From JAEXNA01 sp050486105 (GTDB taxonomy: Bacteria; Vulcanimicrobiota; Xenobia; Xenobiales; JADMJV01): 55,673 nt of DNA. The stretch's first letter is position 1. Each line of letters begins with the position of its first letter. Location of the stretch: assembly GCA_050486105.1 (NCBI GenBank), contig JBJHCR010000004.1, positions 1 to 55,673 on the forward strand, written 5' to 3'. Made by a program: the position numbers and the translations under genes. The notes below the pieces were generated by a model. The model made no database searches and had not been told where the DNA came from. It worked only from the letters and a program-made list of their open reading frames with translations. Of the stretch, positions 24,531 to 32,998 are shown one piece after another.

Positions 24531-24827
24531 ATGGAGCAGGTAGGCATTCGAGAGCTAAAGAGTAACTTGAGCAGTTACATCCGAAGAGCGAGTGCTGGAG
24601 AAATTATCGTGGTCACGGACCGGGGCAAGGTGGTGGCACAACTCCGCGCTCCAGGTCCGCTGCCGGATGAAGGGGATTTGCCTCCGCTGTTATTGAAGGC
24701 CGCCGCCGAGGGTAAAGTCAAGCTGGGACGAGGGGCCGCTTCCATGGGATTGTTTTCGTCCCGCCCAGTATCGGCTCCGGAAGGAACCGCGCTCGGACTT
24801 CTCCACGAGACGCGTGGCGACAGGTGA
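24531..24827 (+). CDS. Phd/YefM-family antitoxin
   Basis: A 98-aa antitoxin beginning MEQVGIRELKSNLSSYIRRASAGEIIVVTDRGKVVAQL, which is the conserved DNA-binding Phd/YefM fold (helix ELKSNLSSYIRR followed by the strand pair around EIIVVTDRGKVVA). The C-terminal 50 residues are the variable toxin-binding tail. It overlaps the PIN toxin by 4 bp (GTGA). It should repress from the promoter palindrome and neutralise the downstream PIN protein. Confidence 0.93.
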   Translation: MEQVGIRELKSNLSSYIRRASAGEIIVVTDRGKVVAQLRAPGPLPDEGDLPPLLLKAAAEGKVKLGRGAASMGLFSSRPVSAPEGTALGLLHETRGDR

Positions 24828-25249
24828 GATTGTTGGTGGAGTCCAGCGCCGTTCTCACCTGGCTGCTGGACGAAGTTCGAGCAGCCGAGATCAATTCGTT
24901 GCTGCTGAAAGCGGAATTCGTATTGACTTCAAACCTCACCTGGATTGAATGTGACCGCGTTCTCCATCGCTATGCCGCTTTAAGGCATTGCTCGGACATC
25001 AATATACCGCAAATTCGAGCACGCTTTGAAGAGATCCAGTCGCTTTGGAGTTCCGTCGAACTGACTATCGAATGTCAACAGCGTGCTCGCAGACCCTTTC
25101 CGGTGGAGCCGGTCAGGACACTCGACGCCCTTCACCTCTCCACCGCTCTTATCGCTGCGGAGTGGGTGCCAAACCTACGCATCCTGAGTCTTGACACCCG
25201 CCTGCGGGACAATGCCTCAGCGCTCGGTCTGCAGGTGTTGCCTGGTTGA
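24824..25249 (+). CDS. PIN-domain toxin, second module
   Basis: A 141-aa PIN domain ribonuclease paired with the Phd-type antitoxin. It starts MRLLVESSAVLTWLLDE, a subgroup in which the first catalytic Asp region reads V-E-S-S. Downstream acidic residues are in NLTWIECDRVLHR, the RTLDALHLSTA helix and LSLDTRLRDNA. The GTG start overlaps the antitoxin stop. Unlike the module at 20.4 kb the antitoxin is Phd-type rather than RHH-type, so the two systems are not recent duplicates. Confidence 0.9.
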   Translation: MRLLVESSAVLTWLLDEVRAAEINSLLLKAEFVLTSNLTWIECDRVLHRYAALRHCSDINIPQIRARFEEIQSLWSSVELTIECQQRARRPFPVEPVRTLDALHLSTALIAAEWVPNLRILSLDTRLRDNASALGLQVLPG

Positions 25250-25324
25250 GGGATTTCAAGCGTGGACCTGATCGTGTTCCGAAGGAATCGTTGGTTATTC
25301 CCGAGTGATTGGGCTGGGGGCTTT

Positions 25325-26215
25325 CTAAATCTTCCGCGCCAACAAGCGGTAAGACCCAGGAACCGGCAGACAAAGAGGAAGGGTGGCCAATTTGGTTCGG
25401 GTGATAGGGGCAAGCCATCGGTGGCCGGTGTGGTGGGCTACCGTCGAAATGTTCATCCAGTGGCGTTCGGTGACCAATTCCAGGCGTTCGAGCCCGTTTT
25501 CTCTGACCAGAGTATCGAGGTGGCTGGCATTGAGAAAATACAAGGCGTTGGGAGTCATCTTGAAGCGGCCTTTCAAATGGCGGGCCCAATGGTCGTACTG
25601 GTGAAAGTTTAAGGCCAGCAAGCCACCAGGTTGCAGCCAATTGGCAAGCTTGTGAAAAGTCTGGGCTGGGTCGTGGAAGTTGCTGTCGCAGCCCCAAGCG
25701 GCGATTCCGTTGAAGCTCTGAGGCTTGTAGTCGCTGTCTTCCACCGACCCGCGAGTGACCTTCAGGCTCGGTGAGCGAAGTTGGGCACTGTGGGTGACCA
25801 TTTGCTTGGAGAGTTCCAGGCCTTCAGCTTGCACTCCGTCTTTGGCCAAGGCTTCCAAAAAGTAACCGGCAGCAGACCCGACCTCCAGGGCGCGCAAAGG
25901 ATGAGAAGGGAACTCCTGGCGAAGTTTTTTGACAAACCAATGCGCTCTTTGGTCTGCTTGGCGTTTTCTCCAGGACTTCTCTGCCAAGTAGTCCTGGTAC
26001 CCTTCTTCTCCGCACCAATAGTCCTTGGAGTCGTAAAGCAGCGACAGGGCGAGAACGCTGGGACGAGGATCCAGATAGACCAGGGAGCAGCTGGCACAGC
26101 GCACCCAGCGGAGGTATAACTCTCCTTCTCCTAGGCCGACCTCTCGCTCCACTGTCCGTTCACGATGGTGGCAAAGGTAGCAAGACTTTTGGTCTACGAA
26201 TTGGGCTCCGTTCAA
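25325..26215 (-). CDS. SAM-dependent class I methyltransferase with N-terminal zinc-binding motif
   Basis: A 296-aa protein. Cysteines 12, 15, 40 and 43 (CYLC and CASC) form a small zinc-binding head of the kind found on sugar and natural-product methyltransferases. The Rossmann SAM site is ALEVGSAAGYFLEAL (motif I), with GLELSKQ at the second strand and a LQPGGLLALNF segment. The C-terminal region (SHLDTLVRENGLERLEL) is typical of the family. It overlaps the stop of the upstream 953-aa membrane protein by 4 bp, so the two act together, probably methylating a sugar or lipid carrier. The acceptor is unknown. Confidence 0.9.
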   Translation of the reverse strand: MNGAQFVDQKSCYLCHHRERTVEREVGLGEGELYLRWVRCASCSLVYLDPRPSVLALSLLYDSKDYWCGEEGYQDYLAEKSWRKRQADQRAHWFVKKLRQEFPSHPLRALEVGSAAGYFLEALAKDGVQAEGLELSKQMVTHSAQLRSPSLKVTRGSVEDSDYKPQSFNGIAAWGCDSNFHDPAQTFHKLANWLQPGGLLALNFHQYDHWARHLKGRFKMTPNALYFLNASHLDTLVRENGLERLELVTERHWMNISTVAHHTGHRWLAPITRTKLATLPLCLPVPGSYRLLARKI

Positions 26216-29073
26216 GAACTAATCACAATGAGCTTCGATACAGGGACCGTTAAAGGGGTGCGCGATCCGGTTCTCTTATCGAGAATCTCAAACTCCAATT
26301 CATAGATTCCCTCCTCCCAAGGCGCCAACACTTTCCACTCAAGTGTTTCGGTCCCTCCTTCGGGAAGGTCAAGGTTCAAAGGGTTGGATAGCCGGTCCAG
26401 TTCCCAAACGTAGTCTCCTCCAGGGTGCCGATACCTCGTCAACAGCTCCAATTCTCCCCAGCTGACCAAGGGAGATGGGCTATGAAGGTCAAGTTTCAGG
26501 TCTACCATGCTCTTTGGCTTAACTGCGTCCGGCACTTCCAGGTTGCCCTCCAAGGCAGAGAGCCTAGCAACTAGAGAGATCTCTATGGGGAATCGGAACA
26601 ACTCTTGGGGTCCGTCTTCGGTTAGGAGCTCACCAACATAGTCGTACAGACCCTCTTCCAGGGGGGTCACGAATGCTATGCTCTGGATGTCTCCGGCTTC
26701 GGGTGAGAGGAACCCCTCGCCCAGGAGATAGTGCAAAGGCTCTTGATGGACTACCCCGCGGGGGTCTTCTAGTCGAAGTCGCAGCCAACCTAATCGAGCT
26801 TCCTGCTCTTGAGGATTGGCTACGGTCAACTGCAGCGGGTAAGCCGTTCCGGATCGCCACTCGCCTGGTGAACTGTCTGCGACTGAAGCTGGCCCGTTGT
26901 CGGTGACATGGACTAGGCGATGACGGAAAGGGGGAGTGGCGGGAAGCAAATCTGGACCGAGGGCTGGTGGAACCCTGAGATACCAAAGTTGTCGATGGTC
27001 TTCGTCAGAATTGGCCTCGAGCACCAGTCGAGCTTGGGGAGAACCCTTGAGGAGTTCCGGCAGTTCCGACTTGTTGGGGTCGAAGAAAAGCCAATCGGTC
27101 TTGGACAACCAGAGTAGGTCGAGTCGTTCGCTCAACTCCAGGGCCTTGAAGATCGCCGAGCGGTGATAGTTGGGGTGGGCGTGAACTCTTCGGTCTACGG
27201 GTGGTCGCGCTCTACCCGAAATGCGGGCCCCGGTCAGTGTTGCTACTCCACAGTCTGGCCAGAGTCCAAAAGGAGTTTCGTCGCCGAGATTGGTCATGAC
27301 CGTTTCCCCAGGGAGAATCAAGCTGGCCAGAGCACGGGAAGCCTCGATGTCTACAGGTCTCAGCCCCAATTCGCTGCGCTCGATTCGCCAGGTCGAAGGA
27401 GAAATCGGCCCTGGGGCTCCGTTCTTCTGTAGGTCGATGATAGCCCGATTGACCAGCTTTTGGCCAGGCAATAGCCCTGCCACCAGAAGTAAGAGGCCGA
27501 AAAAAACTGGGAAATGCCGGAAATCGAAACGCAGCCGGAGCATTTCGTCGCGGTCTAAGGCCCATACAGGTGGGGCACCTTTCGGTGGCTCCAGCAAGCT
27601 TGCTATCCAGAGTCCGAGGGGAACGGCGAAGCCGAATCCTGCGGCGAACTCCCAGCGAAAATACTCCCACTCGTAGACCGGGCCAAAATCGAAAAGGCCA
27701 GGGACCAGATAGGCCCAGGCGCCGAAGACCCAAAAGGCTAGGGCTGGATAGTGGCGCCGTCTCAAACACCAGGCTAGTGTGAACGGGGATAGGAACAGAG
27801 GCAGCCAATGGGTGATCAAAAACTGGACCGAGAAAATAGAGAGAAATCCCTCTCCACGGACCGGCGGGGCCAGATTGGTGAATGGCTTGGTGGTGAAGGC
27901 CACCGACAGACGCTGGTAAAGCGCTGTGGTCGCTCGAACCTTGAAGAGTTCTTCCTTAGGAAAGGCGATTGAAACGTGTTGTCCCACGTTGAGATCACTT
28001 ACGAGATCGTCAGCGGTTCCTTTTGGGGCAGCCGCTCCGAGACGATGGGAGTTGACGAGGTCGGTTATCGGGCCGCCCTCCACTGCCGCCAAGCCCACCC
28101 CCAGCACGGCAGTTATCAGGGTGCCCAAGAGCAAGTTTCGGCGAGGTTTCTGGGTCCCCCAGGCAACGGGGAACATGATTGCGGCGGTCAAGAGCATGAG
28201 TCCAAAGTGGGTCTCATAGATCAGTTGATAGACTCCCAAGACGATGCCTGCAGTCAGCCAAAGTCCGATTGGAGGACGAGTCGATGCGGTCTTCAGTATT
28301 TCCAAGACCCTAAGCATCAGCCAGAACAGCAAAATCAATACAGCGTAGGCCACTCCATTGTTGCCGTCAGCGCTGTCGGCAAGTCCGACCCTGAAACCGA
28401 CGCACATACCAAAGAAAGCGAAGAGCGTCGCCAGCATGGCTGCCCCTGGCCGGTCACCCCAGCGAATGAAAATGGCGTAGAGCAATCCGGCGGAGGCAAC
28501 CGCAAGGAGAGGATTGAGGAACCAGACCACCTGCAAGGGATCATTGCCATGAGGAAGGAGGGTCCCGATCAAGAGATCCCGACCGTAGTGACCGTTCATA
28601 GAAATTTCTGGGAAAAAAGGGTGAACCGGGGGGAACTGACTCAGGGCGTAGCCGGCAATGAGAGGTTCGTGGATCCAGTTGTCACTGTCGAGAAACCGAA
28701 ATTGGGCATAGAGAACGTAGAATCCGATCAGGCTCAATACCGGCAAGGCTGTGAAAAATAGGGCTCGGCGACTAGGAAGTGGGTTGCTCGCTCTCGGGTC
28801 ATGGGTGTCCGGACAGTTTTCACTCACGGATGGGTGGGGAGGTTCTCCCTTCGTAACTAACCAAATCAGAATCGCCAGGATCGCGAATGCCCCCAGCATA
28901 GACAGGCGTCCGTGAACAGGACCGAGAAAATTGGCTCCCAGGATCAGCAAGCAGGCCCCCAGATTGGGTGCGATGCACAGAGATTCCAGGGGGTGACGCG
29001 TTCCCAGGATGCGCTCGGCGAGGCTAAAGGCTAAGAGGAGTGAGGCCAGTGCCAAGAGGATGGTGACGCCCAT
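26212..29073 (-). CDS. Large polytopic membrane protein, putative GT-C-like, beta-sandwich tail (paralogue 3)
   Basis: A 953-aa paralogue of the products at 12181-15009 and 16442-19156. It has about 12 to 13 spans in the first 560 residues and the same motif series: LDSDNWIHEPLIAGY, PVHPFFPEISMNGHYGRDLL; FPKEELFKVRATTALYQR; FGPVYEWEYFRWEFAAGFGFA; PGQKLVNRAIIDLQK. In the first loop one acidic residue is replaced (DSDN rather than EDD or DDD). The C-terminal 240 residues form two beta-sandwich-like domains that share spacing such as PLEEGLYDY and PWEEGIYELEFE. Translation is coupled to a methyltransferase gene. Confidence 0.85.
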   Translation of the reverse strand: MGVTILLALASLLLAFSLAERILGTRHPLESLCIAPNLGACLLILGANFLGPVHGRLSMLGAFAILAILIWLVTKGEPPHPSVSENCPDTHDPRASNPLPSRRALFFTALPVLSLIGFYVLYAQFRFLDSDNWIHEPLIAGYALSQFPPVHPFFPEISMNGHYGRDLLIGTLLPHGNDPLQVVWFLNPLLAVASAGLLYAIFIRWGDRPGAAMLATLFAFFGMCVGFRVGLADSADGNNGVAYAVLILLFWLMLRVLEILKTASTRPPIGLWLTAGIVLGVYQLIYETHFGLMLLTAAIMFPVAWGTQKPRRNLLLGTLITAVLGVGLAAVEGGPITDLVNSHRLGAAAPKGTADDLVSDLNVGQHVSIAFPKEELFKVRATTALYQRLSVAFTTKPFTNLAPPVRGEGFLSIFSVQFLITHWLPLFLSPFTLAWCLRRRHYPALAFWVFGAWAYLVPGLFDFGPVYEWEYFRWEFAAGFGFAVPLGLWIASLLEPPKGAPPVWALDRDEMLRLRFDFRHFPVFFGLLLLVAGLLPGQKLVNRAIIDLQKNGAPGPISPSTWRIERSELGLRPVDIEASRALASLILPGETVMTNLGDETPFGLWPDCGVATLTGARISGRARPPVDRRVHAHPNYHRSAIFKALELSERLDLLWLSKTDWLFFDPNKSELPELLKGSPQARLVLEANSDEDHRQLWYLRVPPALGPDLLPATPPFRHRLVHVTDNGPASVADSSPGEWRSGTAYPLQLTVANPQEQEARLGWLRLRLEDPRGVVHQEPLHYLLGEGFLSPEAGDIQSIAFVTPLEEGLYDYVGELLTEDGPQELFRFPIEISLVARLSALEGNLEVPDAVKPKSMVDLKLDLHSPSPLVSWGELELLTRYRHPGGDYVWELDRLSNPLNLDLPEGGTETLEWKVLAPWEEGIYELEFEILDKRTGSRTPLTVPVSKLIVISS

Positions 29074-29171
29074 GACGGAAGGCGGTTCTTGGTCTCTTCC
29101 GGTTCCCCTTTCCCGAGCAGAGCCACACTTTTCAAGAAGTCCCCTAGTAAAACTCTCCTGTTGCTAGGAAG

Positions 29172-30377
29172 GTGACTCCGGATGCAGAAGATGGTCAGGT
29201 GGATAACTATCAGCTAAGGAAGGCTCGGGAAAAAGCGCGACAAGAGCGCTTCCAGAAGCGTCAAACGGCTGATACTCCGATGGACGAGCTGAAAGAGCAG
29301 ATCCAAGGATTGTTCGGTCGAGGGGAACGCCGGTACAGAGTCCCCGGTGAAGACCTCACGATTTTCACCCGTCAGTTGTCCACCATGCTGGGTTCTGGGA
29401 TTCCGCTGCATCAGGCCCTGCTCTACTACGGAGAGAATAGTGAAGGCGACCTTCCCTTCATTATCAGGAAAGTTGCCACCGACGTTTCCAGCGGATTCAC
29501 CTTTTCAGCAGCCATGCGAGCCTATCCCACCGTTTTCAATACGGTCTATATCTCGCTGGCAGAGATGGGTGAGCAATCAGGACAGTTGACCACCGCTTTT
29601 AAGCGCTTGGCCGACCTCATGGAAAGACAAACCAACATGCGCAAGCGGGTGGTCTCGGCCCTCACTTACCCGTGTGTCCTTATGGTTGTTTCTTGCTTGG
29701 CTATCGCAGGGTTCATCTACTACGTTTTACCGATGATGGAGCCCATGTTCACCGGGACCGGGATGCCGCTTCCACTTCCCACCAAGATTCTGTTGTCCTT
29801 AAGGACGGTGGTTCCTTTGGGAACTCTTCTGGCAATTTTAGCGGTCATCGGTTTGTGGTTAGGGCAACCCTGGGTCAAAAGGCATTTCGCCAATCATCCA
29901 GAGCAAGAGCGTAGGCTCCACCAGATACCTCTGCATATTCCCGTGGTCTCTGGAATCTTCGGCAAGTTGGCTACAGCCCGCGTCCTCTATTCCATGTCCA
30001 CCATGCTCGATGCGGGTATGACCATGACTGCGACTATAAAAAAATCCGCTGCTGCTGCCGGCAACGCTTTTATATCCTATAAGCTGATTCGAGCTAACGA
30101 GCGAATTATGGAAGGGGCTTCGCTCGGCGAAGCTTTGGCTTTATTCGAGGTGTTCCCACCAGGAGCCATTCAGATGTTGGCAGTAGGTGAAGAGTCGGCC
30201 AATCTCTCCGACATGGTTGCTCATGTAGCCATACTTTATGACTCCGAAGTGGAATTGGCGCTCAACGACATCGCTTCGGTCCTAGAGCCCATCATAATGG
30301 TGGTCATGGGAGGGGTGGTTGGATTTATTGTTTTGGCCGCCATCTTGCCGACGGTTCAACTCATCCAGAATCTCTAG
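29172..30377 (+). CDS. Type II secretion/type IV pilus inner-membrane platform protein (GspF/PilC family)
   Basis: A 401-aa protein with the two T2SSF repeats: the first FTRQLSTMLGSGIPLHQAL to SLAEMGEQSGQLTTAFKRLADLME, the second LYSMSTMLDAGMTMTATI to LAVGEESANLSDMVAHVA. Three membrane segments lie at about 165-190, 210-235 and 370-395. The N-terminal 45 residues are highly charged and coil-like. It forms the inner-membrane platform that links pilin assembly to the motor ATPase. It is alone here, without pilB, pilT or pilin genes. The GTG at 29172 is the only early start in frame apart from a GTG nine codons later; the ribosome site is not clear, so the start is uncertain. Confidence 0.93.
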   Translation: MTPDAEDGQVDNYQLRKAREKARQERFQKRQTADTPMDELKEQIQGLFGRGERRYRVPGEDLTIFTRQLSTMLGSGIPLHQALLYYGENSEGDLPFIIRKVATDVSSGFTFSAAMRAYPTVFNTVYISLAEMGEQSGQLTTAFKRLADLMERQTNMRKRVVSALTYPCVLMVVSCLAIAGFIYYVLPMMEPMFTGTGMPLPLPTKILLSLRTVVPLGTLLAILAVIGLWLGQPWVKRHFANHPEQERRLHQIPLHIPVVSGIFGKLATARVLYSMSTMLDAGMTMTATIKKSAAAAGNAFISYKLIRANERIMEGASLGEALALFEVFPPGAIQMLAVGEESANLSDMVAHVAILYDSEVELALNDIASVLEPIIMVVMGGVVGFIVLAAILPTVQLIQNL

Positions 30378-30390
30378 TGGTCCGAACCTC

Positions 30391-30999
30391 TCACCCTTCG
30401 GAGCTGTTCTTGACCCGGGGCCTTTTTCCGCCCAAGATTGAGGGCACCGCGACCTCGATGGAGTAGAGACTGTGCGCGATCATTTCCACCGATTCCTCGA
30501 AAATTTCTTCTGAATCTTCGGTGATCTCGGCTTCTCGTTCGAGGATGGCCCGGGCACGAGACAGATACGGAGCAAAGTCCACCACCTTTGGCCCGGGAGT
30601 TGAGCCTGAGGTCGCCGCTCGCAAACCTTCCTGAGATTTGTTCTCGATCTTCTTGAGTTTGGCTTCGAGCACTTGGCTGAATTCGGTCTCTACGGCATCG
30701 AGGTACAGTCTGGCTCGAGCGAGGTTTGCAATGGCGGTCTCGGCGTTCTCGATAGTCAGTTCTCCAGGTTGTTCTCCGAAAAACCACCAGACAGGTCGAC
30801 CGACAATGCGAGCGAACCGCCTCAATTCACTCACGGTCATCTCCTTTTGGCCTTTGAGGTGTTCCTGGAGCACCTTGGGCCCGTCCAGGCCGATCTCCTC
30901 AGCCACTTCCTCGGCGCTCTTTTCCGACTCCAAGAAACTAGAGCGGAGTTTCGCCCTGAAGGTGGCGAGAAAAGGAGCCGAGTCAATAAAGTTTTCCAT
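30391..30999 (-). CDS. XRE-like helix-turn-helix regulator
   Basis: A 202-aa protein with an N-terminal Cro/CI-type helix-turn-helix (about residues 15-75: SEKSAEEVAEEIGLDGPKVL, then MTVSELRRFARIVGRPVWWFFGE). The aromatic end of the fifth helix is typical of XRE regulators. The remainder is helical and acidic with an alanine/glutamate-rich middle (ENAETAIANLARARLYLDAV), possibly for dimerisation. ATG 30999 has no ribosome site; a palindrome sits directly upstream, indicating autoregulation. It is convergent with the GspF-like gene (13 bp apart). Targets unknown. Confidence 0.82.
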   Translation of the reverse strand: MENFIDSAPFLATFRAKLRSSFLESEKSAEEVAEEIGLDGPKVLQEHLKGQKEMTVSELRRFARIVGRPVWWFFGEQPGELTIENAETAIANLARARLYLDAVETEFSQVLEAKLKKIENKSQEGLRAATSGSTPGPKVVDFAPYLSRARAILEREAEITEDSEEIFEESVEMIAHSLYSIEVAVPSILGGKRPRVKNSSEG

Positions 31000-31017
31000 A
31001 AGCCCAGTATTGGCTTA
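30999..31017 (-). promoter_or_regulatory. Palindrome at the start codon of the XRE-like gene
   Basis: TAAGCC (30999-31004) and GGCTTA (31012-31017) are perfect inverted 6-bp arms around a 7-nt spacer. The first base of the left arm is the A of the ATG on the minus strand. AATACT (31006-31011, minus strand) inside it is a possible -10, 6 nt from the ATG. This looks like an autorepression operator. Confidence 0.6.
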
Positions 31018-31231
31018 AAGTTGGGTGATCCTCTGCCCGTAACGGCAATTATTGAAGTTGAATGTCAACGGCCCCCTAGAAGTTAACATGATTTGCCCCA
31101 GGTCTAAGGAACTCCTAAGCACCATCTCTTAATCTGAGCTTGTGAGGCGTCGCCCTAGAAAGATCGGAAAACGCCAAGTAGTTATTTTAGGTAATTTTCA
31201 GGCAAGCCAGGTAGGCTAGGCTTAAGGAACG

Positions 31232-31549
31232 ATGACCATGACTTCAAGCATAAACCTCAGACAATTCAATCCCAAGAGACCTCGTCTGCAATACATTGCA
31301 TCCACGAGATTGCATTGCCCAATCTTAGAGTTCAAGAGAGTCGAGACCGCCTTCGGGACCATTTATTGGGACCAAACCAAGGCGCTCCCCGGTTTTCTGA
31401 GCGGGCTGTTTGGTGGGATGTTCGGATTTCTCGCTGGAGCAGTGGCCGGCTTTCAGGCCTTTGGCGGATTCGGGGGATTTGTCTTCGGACTCTTGGGGTG
31501 TGCTCTCGGCTCCGTTGCTTCCGCGTTGGCTGTGGTGCGAGTAAAGTAG
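31232..31549 (+). CDS. Small glycine-rich membrane protein
   Basis: A 105-aa protein with no recognised family. The first 50 residues are soluble and basic; residues about 52-102 are two glycine/alanine/phenylalanine-rich hydrophobic segments (LPGFLSGLFGGMFGFLAGAV, FGGFGGFVFGLLGCALGSVA) suited to a tight membrane hairpin. An ATG two codons later (31238) has better spacing from AAGGA and may be the true start. The upstream 200 bp hold no other gene. Confidence rests on the ribosome site and the sharply amphipathic/hydrophobic composition. Confidence 0.6.
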   Translation: MTMTSSINLRQFNPKRPRLQYIASTRLHCPILEFKRVETAFGTIYWDQTKALPGFLSGLFGGMFGFLAGAVAGFQAFGGFGGFVFGLLGCALGSVASALAVVRVK

Positions 31550-31627
31550 TAACTCATCAGAGCCAGAAGGTTTCCCGCTATCCCAGAGTCGAATCCTGGG
31601 GGTAGTCTGATCGCGTCTGGAGCCGCC

Positions 31628-32998
31628 TTGCCCCCCTATCTGACTTTAGCTGACACCGCCTGGCTACACCTTGAGCAGCCGCACAATCTTATGATGATCA
31701 GCGGTCTCCTGATGTTGGATCGCAATCCCGACCGCGAGCGCTTAGAAATCATCCTGACCGAGAGACTTCTTTGCTTCGACCGTTTTCGTATGCTGGTGGT
31801 AGAGCCCCATCTCGGAGTAGGGCTGCCGCACTGGGAGTTCGATCCGCAGTTTCAACTTGCTCGACATTTGGGAGTAGAATCACTAGACGCTGGAGACGAA
31901 GGTACGCTGATGCTTAGGGTTGGAGAGCTCATGAGTGAGCCCTTGCCTCGGGACCGGCCACTCTGGGATCTGAGAGTCTTTGAGGACCTTGAGAATGGGG
32001 CCGCAGTGCTGGTTCGCCTTCATCACGCCATCGCCGATGGCATCGCCCTCGTTAGAGTTTTGCTGAACTTAGCCTGTCCACATCCGGAACACGAAATCGA
32101 ACCGAGTGTCCCTGAAGTGACTCCAGGGGGCCGTGGGACTGAGCCTTCGACCTTGGGCAAGAACTGGAAAAGGACCACCAAGGCAGCGAATCAACTCCTG
32201 AAGGCCGGTCACCAACTGCTTTTCCATCCTAGCGAAGCAGTCGCTCTGCTTTCTGGGAGTGTGCAGGCTGGCAAGGCTTTAGGTCGAGTCCTGACTCTTC
32301 CCGAAGATCGCCCCAATGTCCTAAGAGGAAGTCTCTCGGTCAAAAAGGTTGCAGCGGTTTCGCAACCCTTGTCGGTAGAAGCTCTGAAGGTAAAGGGGAA
32401 GAGACTGGGGTGCACGGTTAACGACCTCCTCATGGCGGTCCTAGCTGGTGCTTTCGGGAGACACCTGGCTCGCTCACAGGCCGTGGAACCAGACTTAGAG
32501 ATACGGGCCGTGGTTCCGGTGGATCTTAGAGGCGGTCAGGTGAAGGAGTTGGGGAATAAGTTTGGCCTTGTTTTCTTGCCTCTCCCAGTGGGTGAGCCAG
32601 ACCCACTAAGGCGCCTGGATAGGGTCCATCAGGCCATGCAGAATCTCAAGAACTCGGCAGAGGCTTTCATCACTTTTGAGTTGCTCAGTGCAGCGGGAAT
32701 TTTACCCGTTCAGCTCGAGCAAACTCTCATCGAATGGTTTGGCAACAAGGCGACAGCAGTTGTGACGAATCTTCACGGCCCAGACCAACCTATTTACCTT
32801 GGGGCAGCCAAGCTTACGGGCTTGATGTTTTGGGTTCCCCAGTCAGGTCAACTCGGAGTGGGAGTCAGCATGATAAGTTATGCGGGTGAGCTTCGAGTTG
32901 GAGTGGCGAGCGACTCAGGTCTGATGCCGGAACCTGGCCTATTTGTTGCGGATTTTCAACAGGCCTATGATGAGTTGTTGGATGGGCAGGATAGATGA
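31628..32998 (+). CDS. Wax ester synthase/diacylglycerol acyltransferase (WS/DGAT)
   Basis: A 456-aa bifunctional acyltransferase that esterifies fatty alcohols or diacylglycerol with acyl-CoA for storage lipid. The catalytic motif is H132-H-A-I-A-D137-G (HHxxxDG) in VRLHHAIADGIALVRVLL. The N-terminus PPYLTLADTAWLHLEQPHNLMMI and the C-terminal NLHGPDQPIYLGAAKL and MISYAGELRVGVASD fit the WES/DUF1298 halves. TTG start with GGAG 5 nt upstream. The stop overlaps the next ATG by 4 bp, so it is coupled to HMG-CoA reductase. It opens the lipid island. Confidence 0.95.
   Translation: MPPYLTLADTAWLHLEQPHNLMMISGLLMLDRNPDRERLEIILTERLLCFDRFRMLVVEPHLGVGLPHWEFDPQFQLARHLGVESLDAGDEGTLMLRVGELMSEPLPRDRPLWDLRVFEDLENGAAVLVRLHHAIADGIALVRVLLNLACPHPEHEIEPSVPEVTPGGRGTEPSTLGKNWKRTTKAANQLLKAGHQLLFHPSEAVALLSGSVQAGKALGRVLTLPEDRPNVLRGSLSVKKVAAVSQPLSVEALKVKGKRLGCTVNDLLMAVLAGAFGRHLARSQAVEPDLEIRAVVPVDLRGGQVKELGNKFGLVFLPLPVGEPDPLRRLDRVHQAMQNLKNSAEAFITFELLSAAGILPVQLEQTLIEWFGNKATAVVTNLHGPDQPIYLGAAKLTGLMFWVPQSGQLGVGVSMISYAGELRVGVASDSGLMPEPGLFVADFQQAYDELLDGQDR

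Noticed and set aside
24452..24565. 37-codon frame with a good GGAGG ribosome site before the Phd antitoxin
   Set aside because: It crosses the promoter and start of the antitoxin in another register, has no recognisable composition, and the antitoxin promoter is convincing on its own. A regulatory leader peptide cannot be fully excluded.
27212..27808. 198-codon alternative frame inside the 953-aa membrane protein gene
   Set aside because: Arg/Pro/Ser-rich off-frame composition typical of shadows in GC-rich genes.
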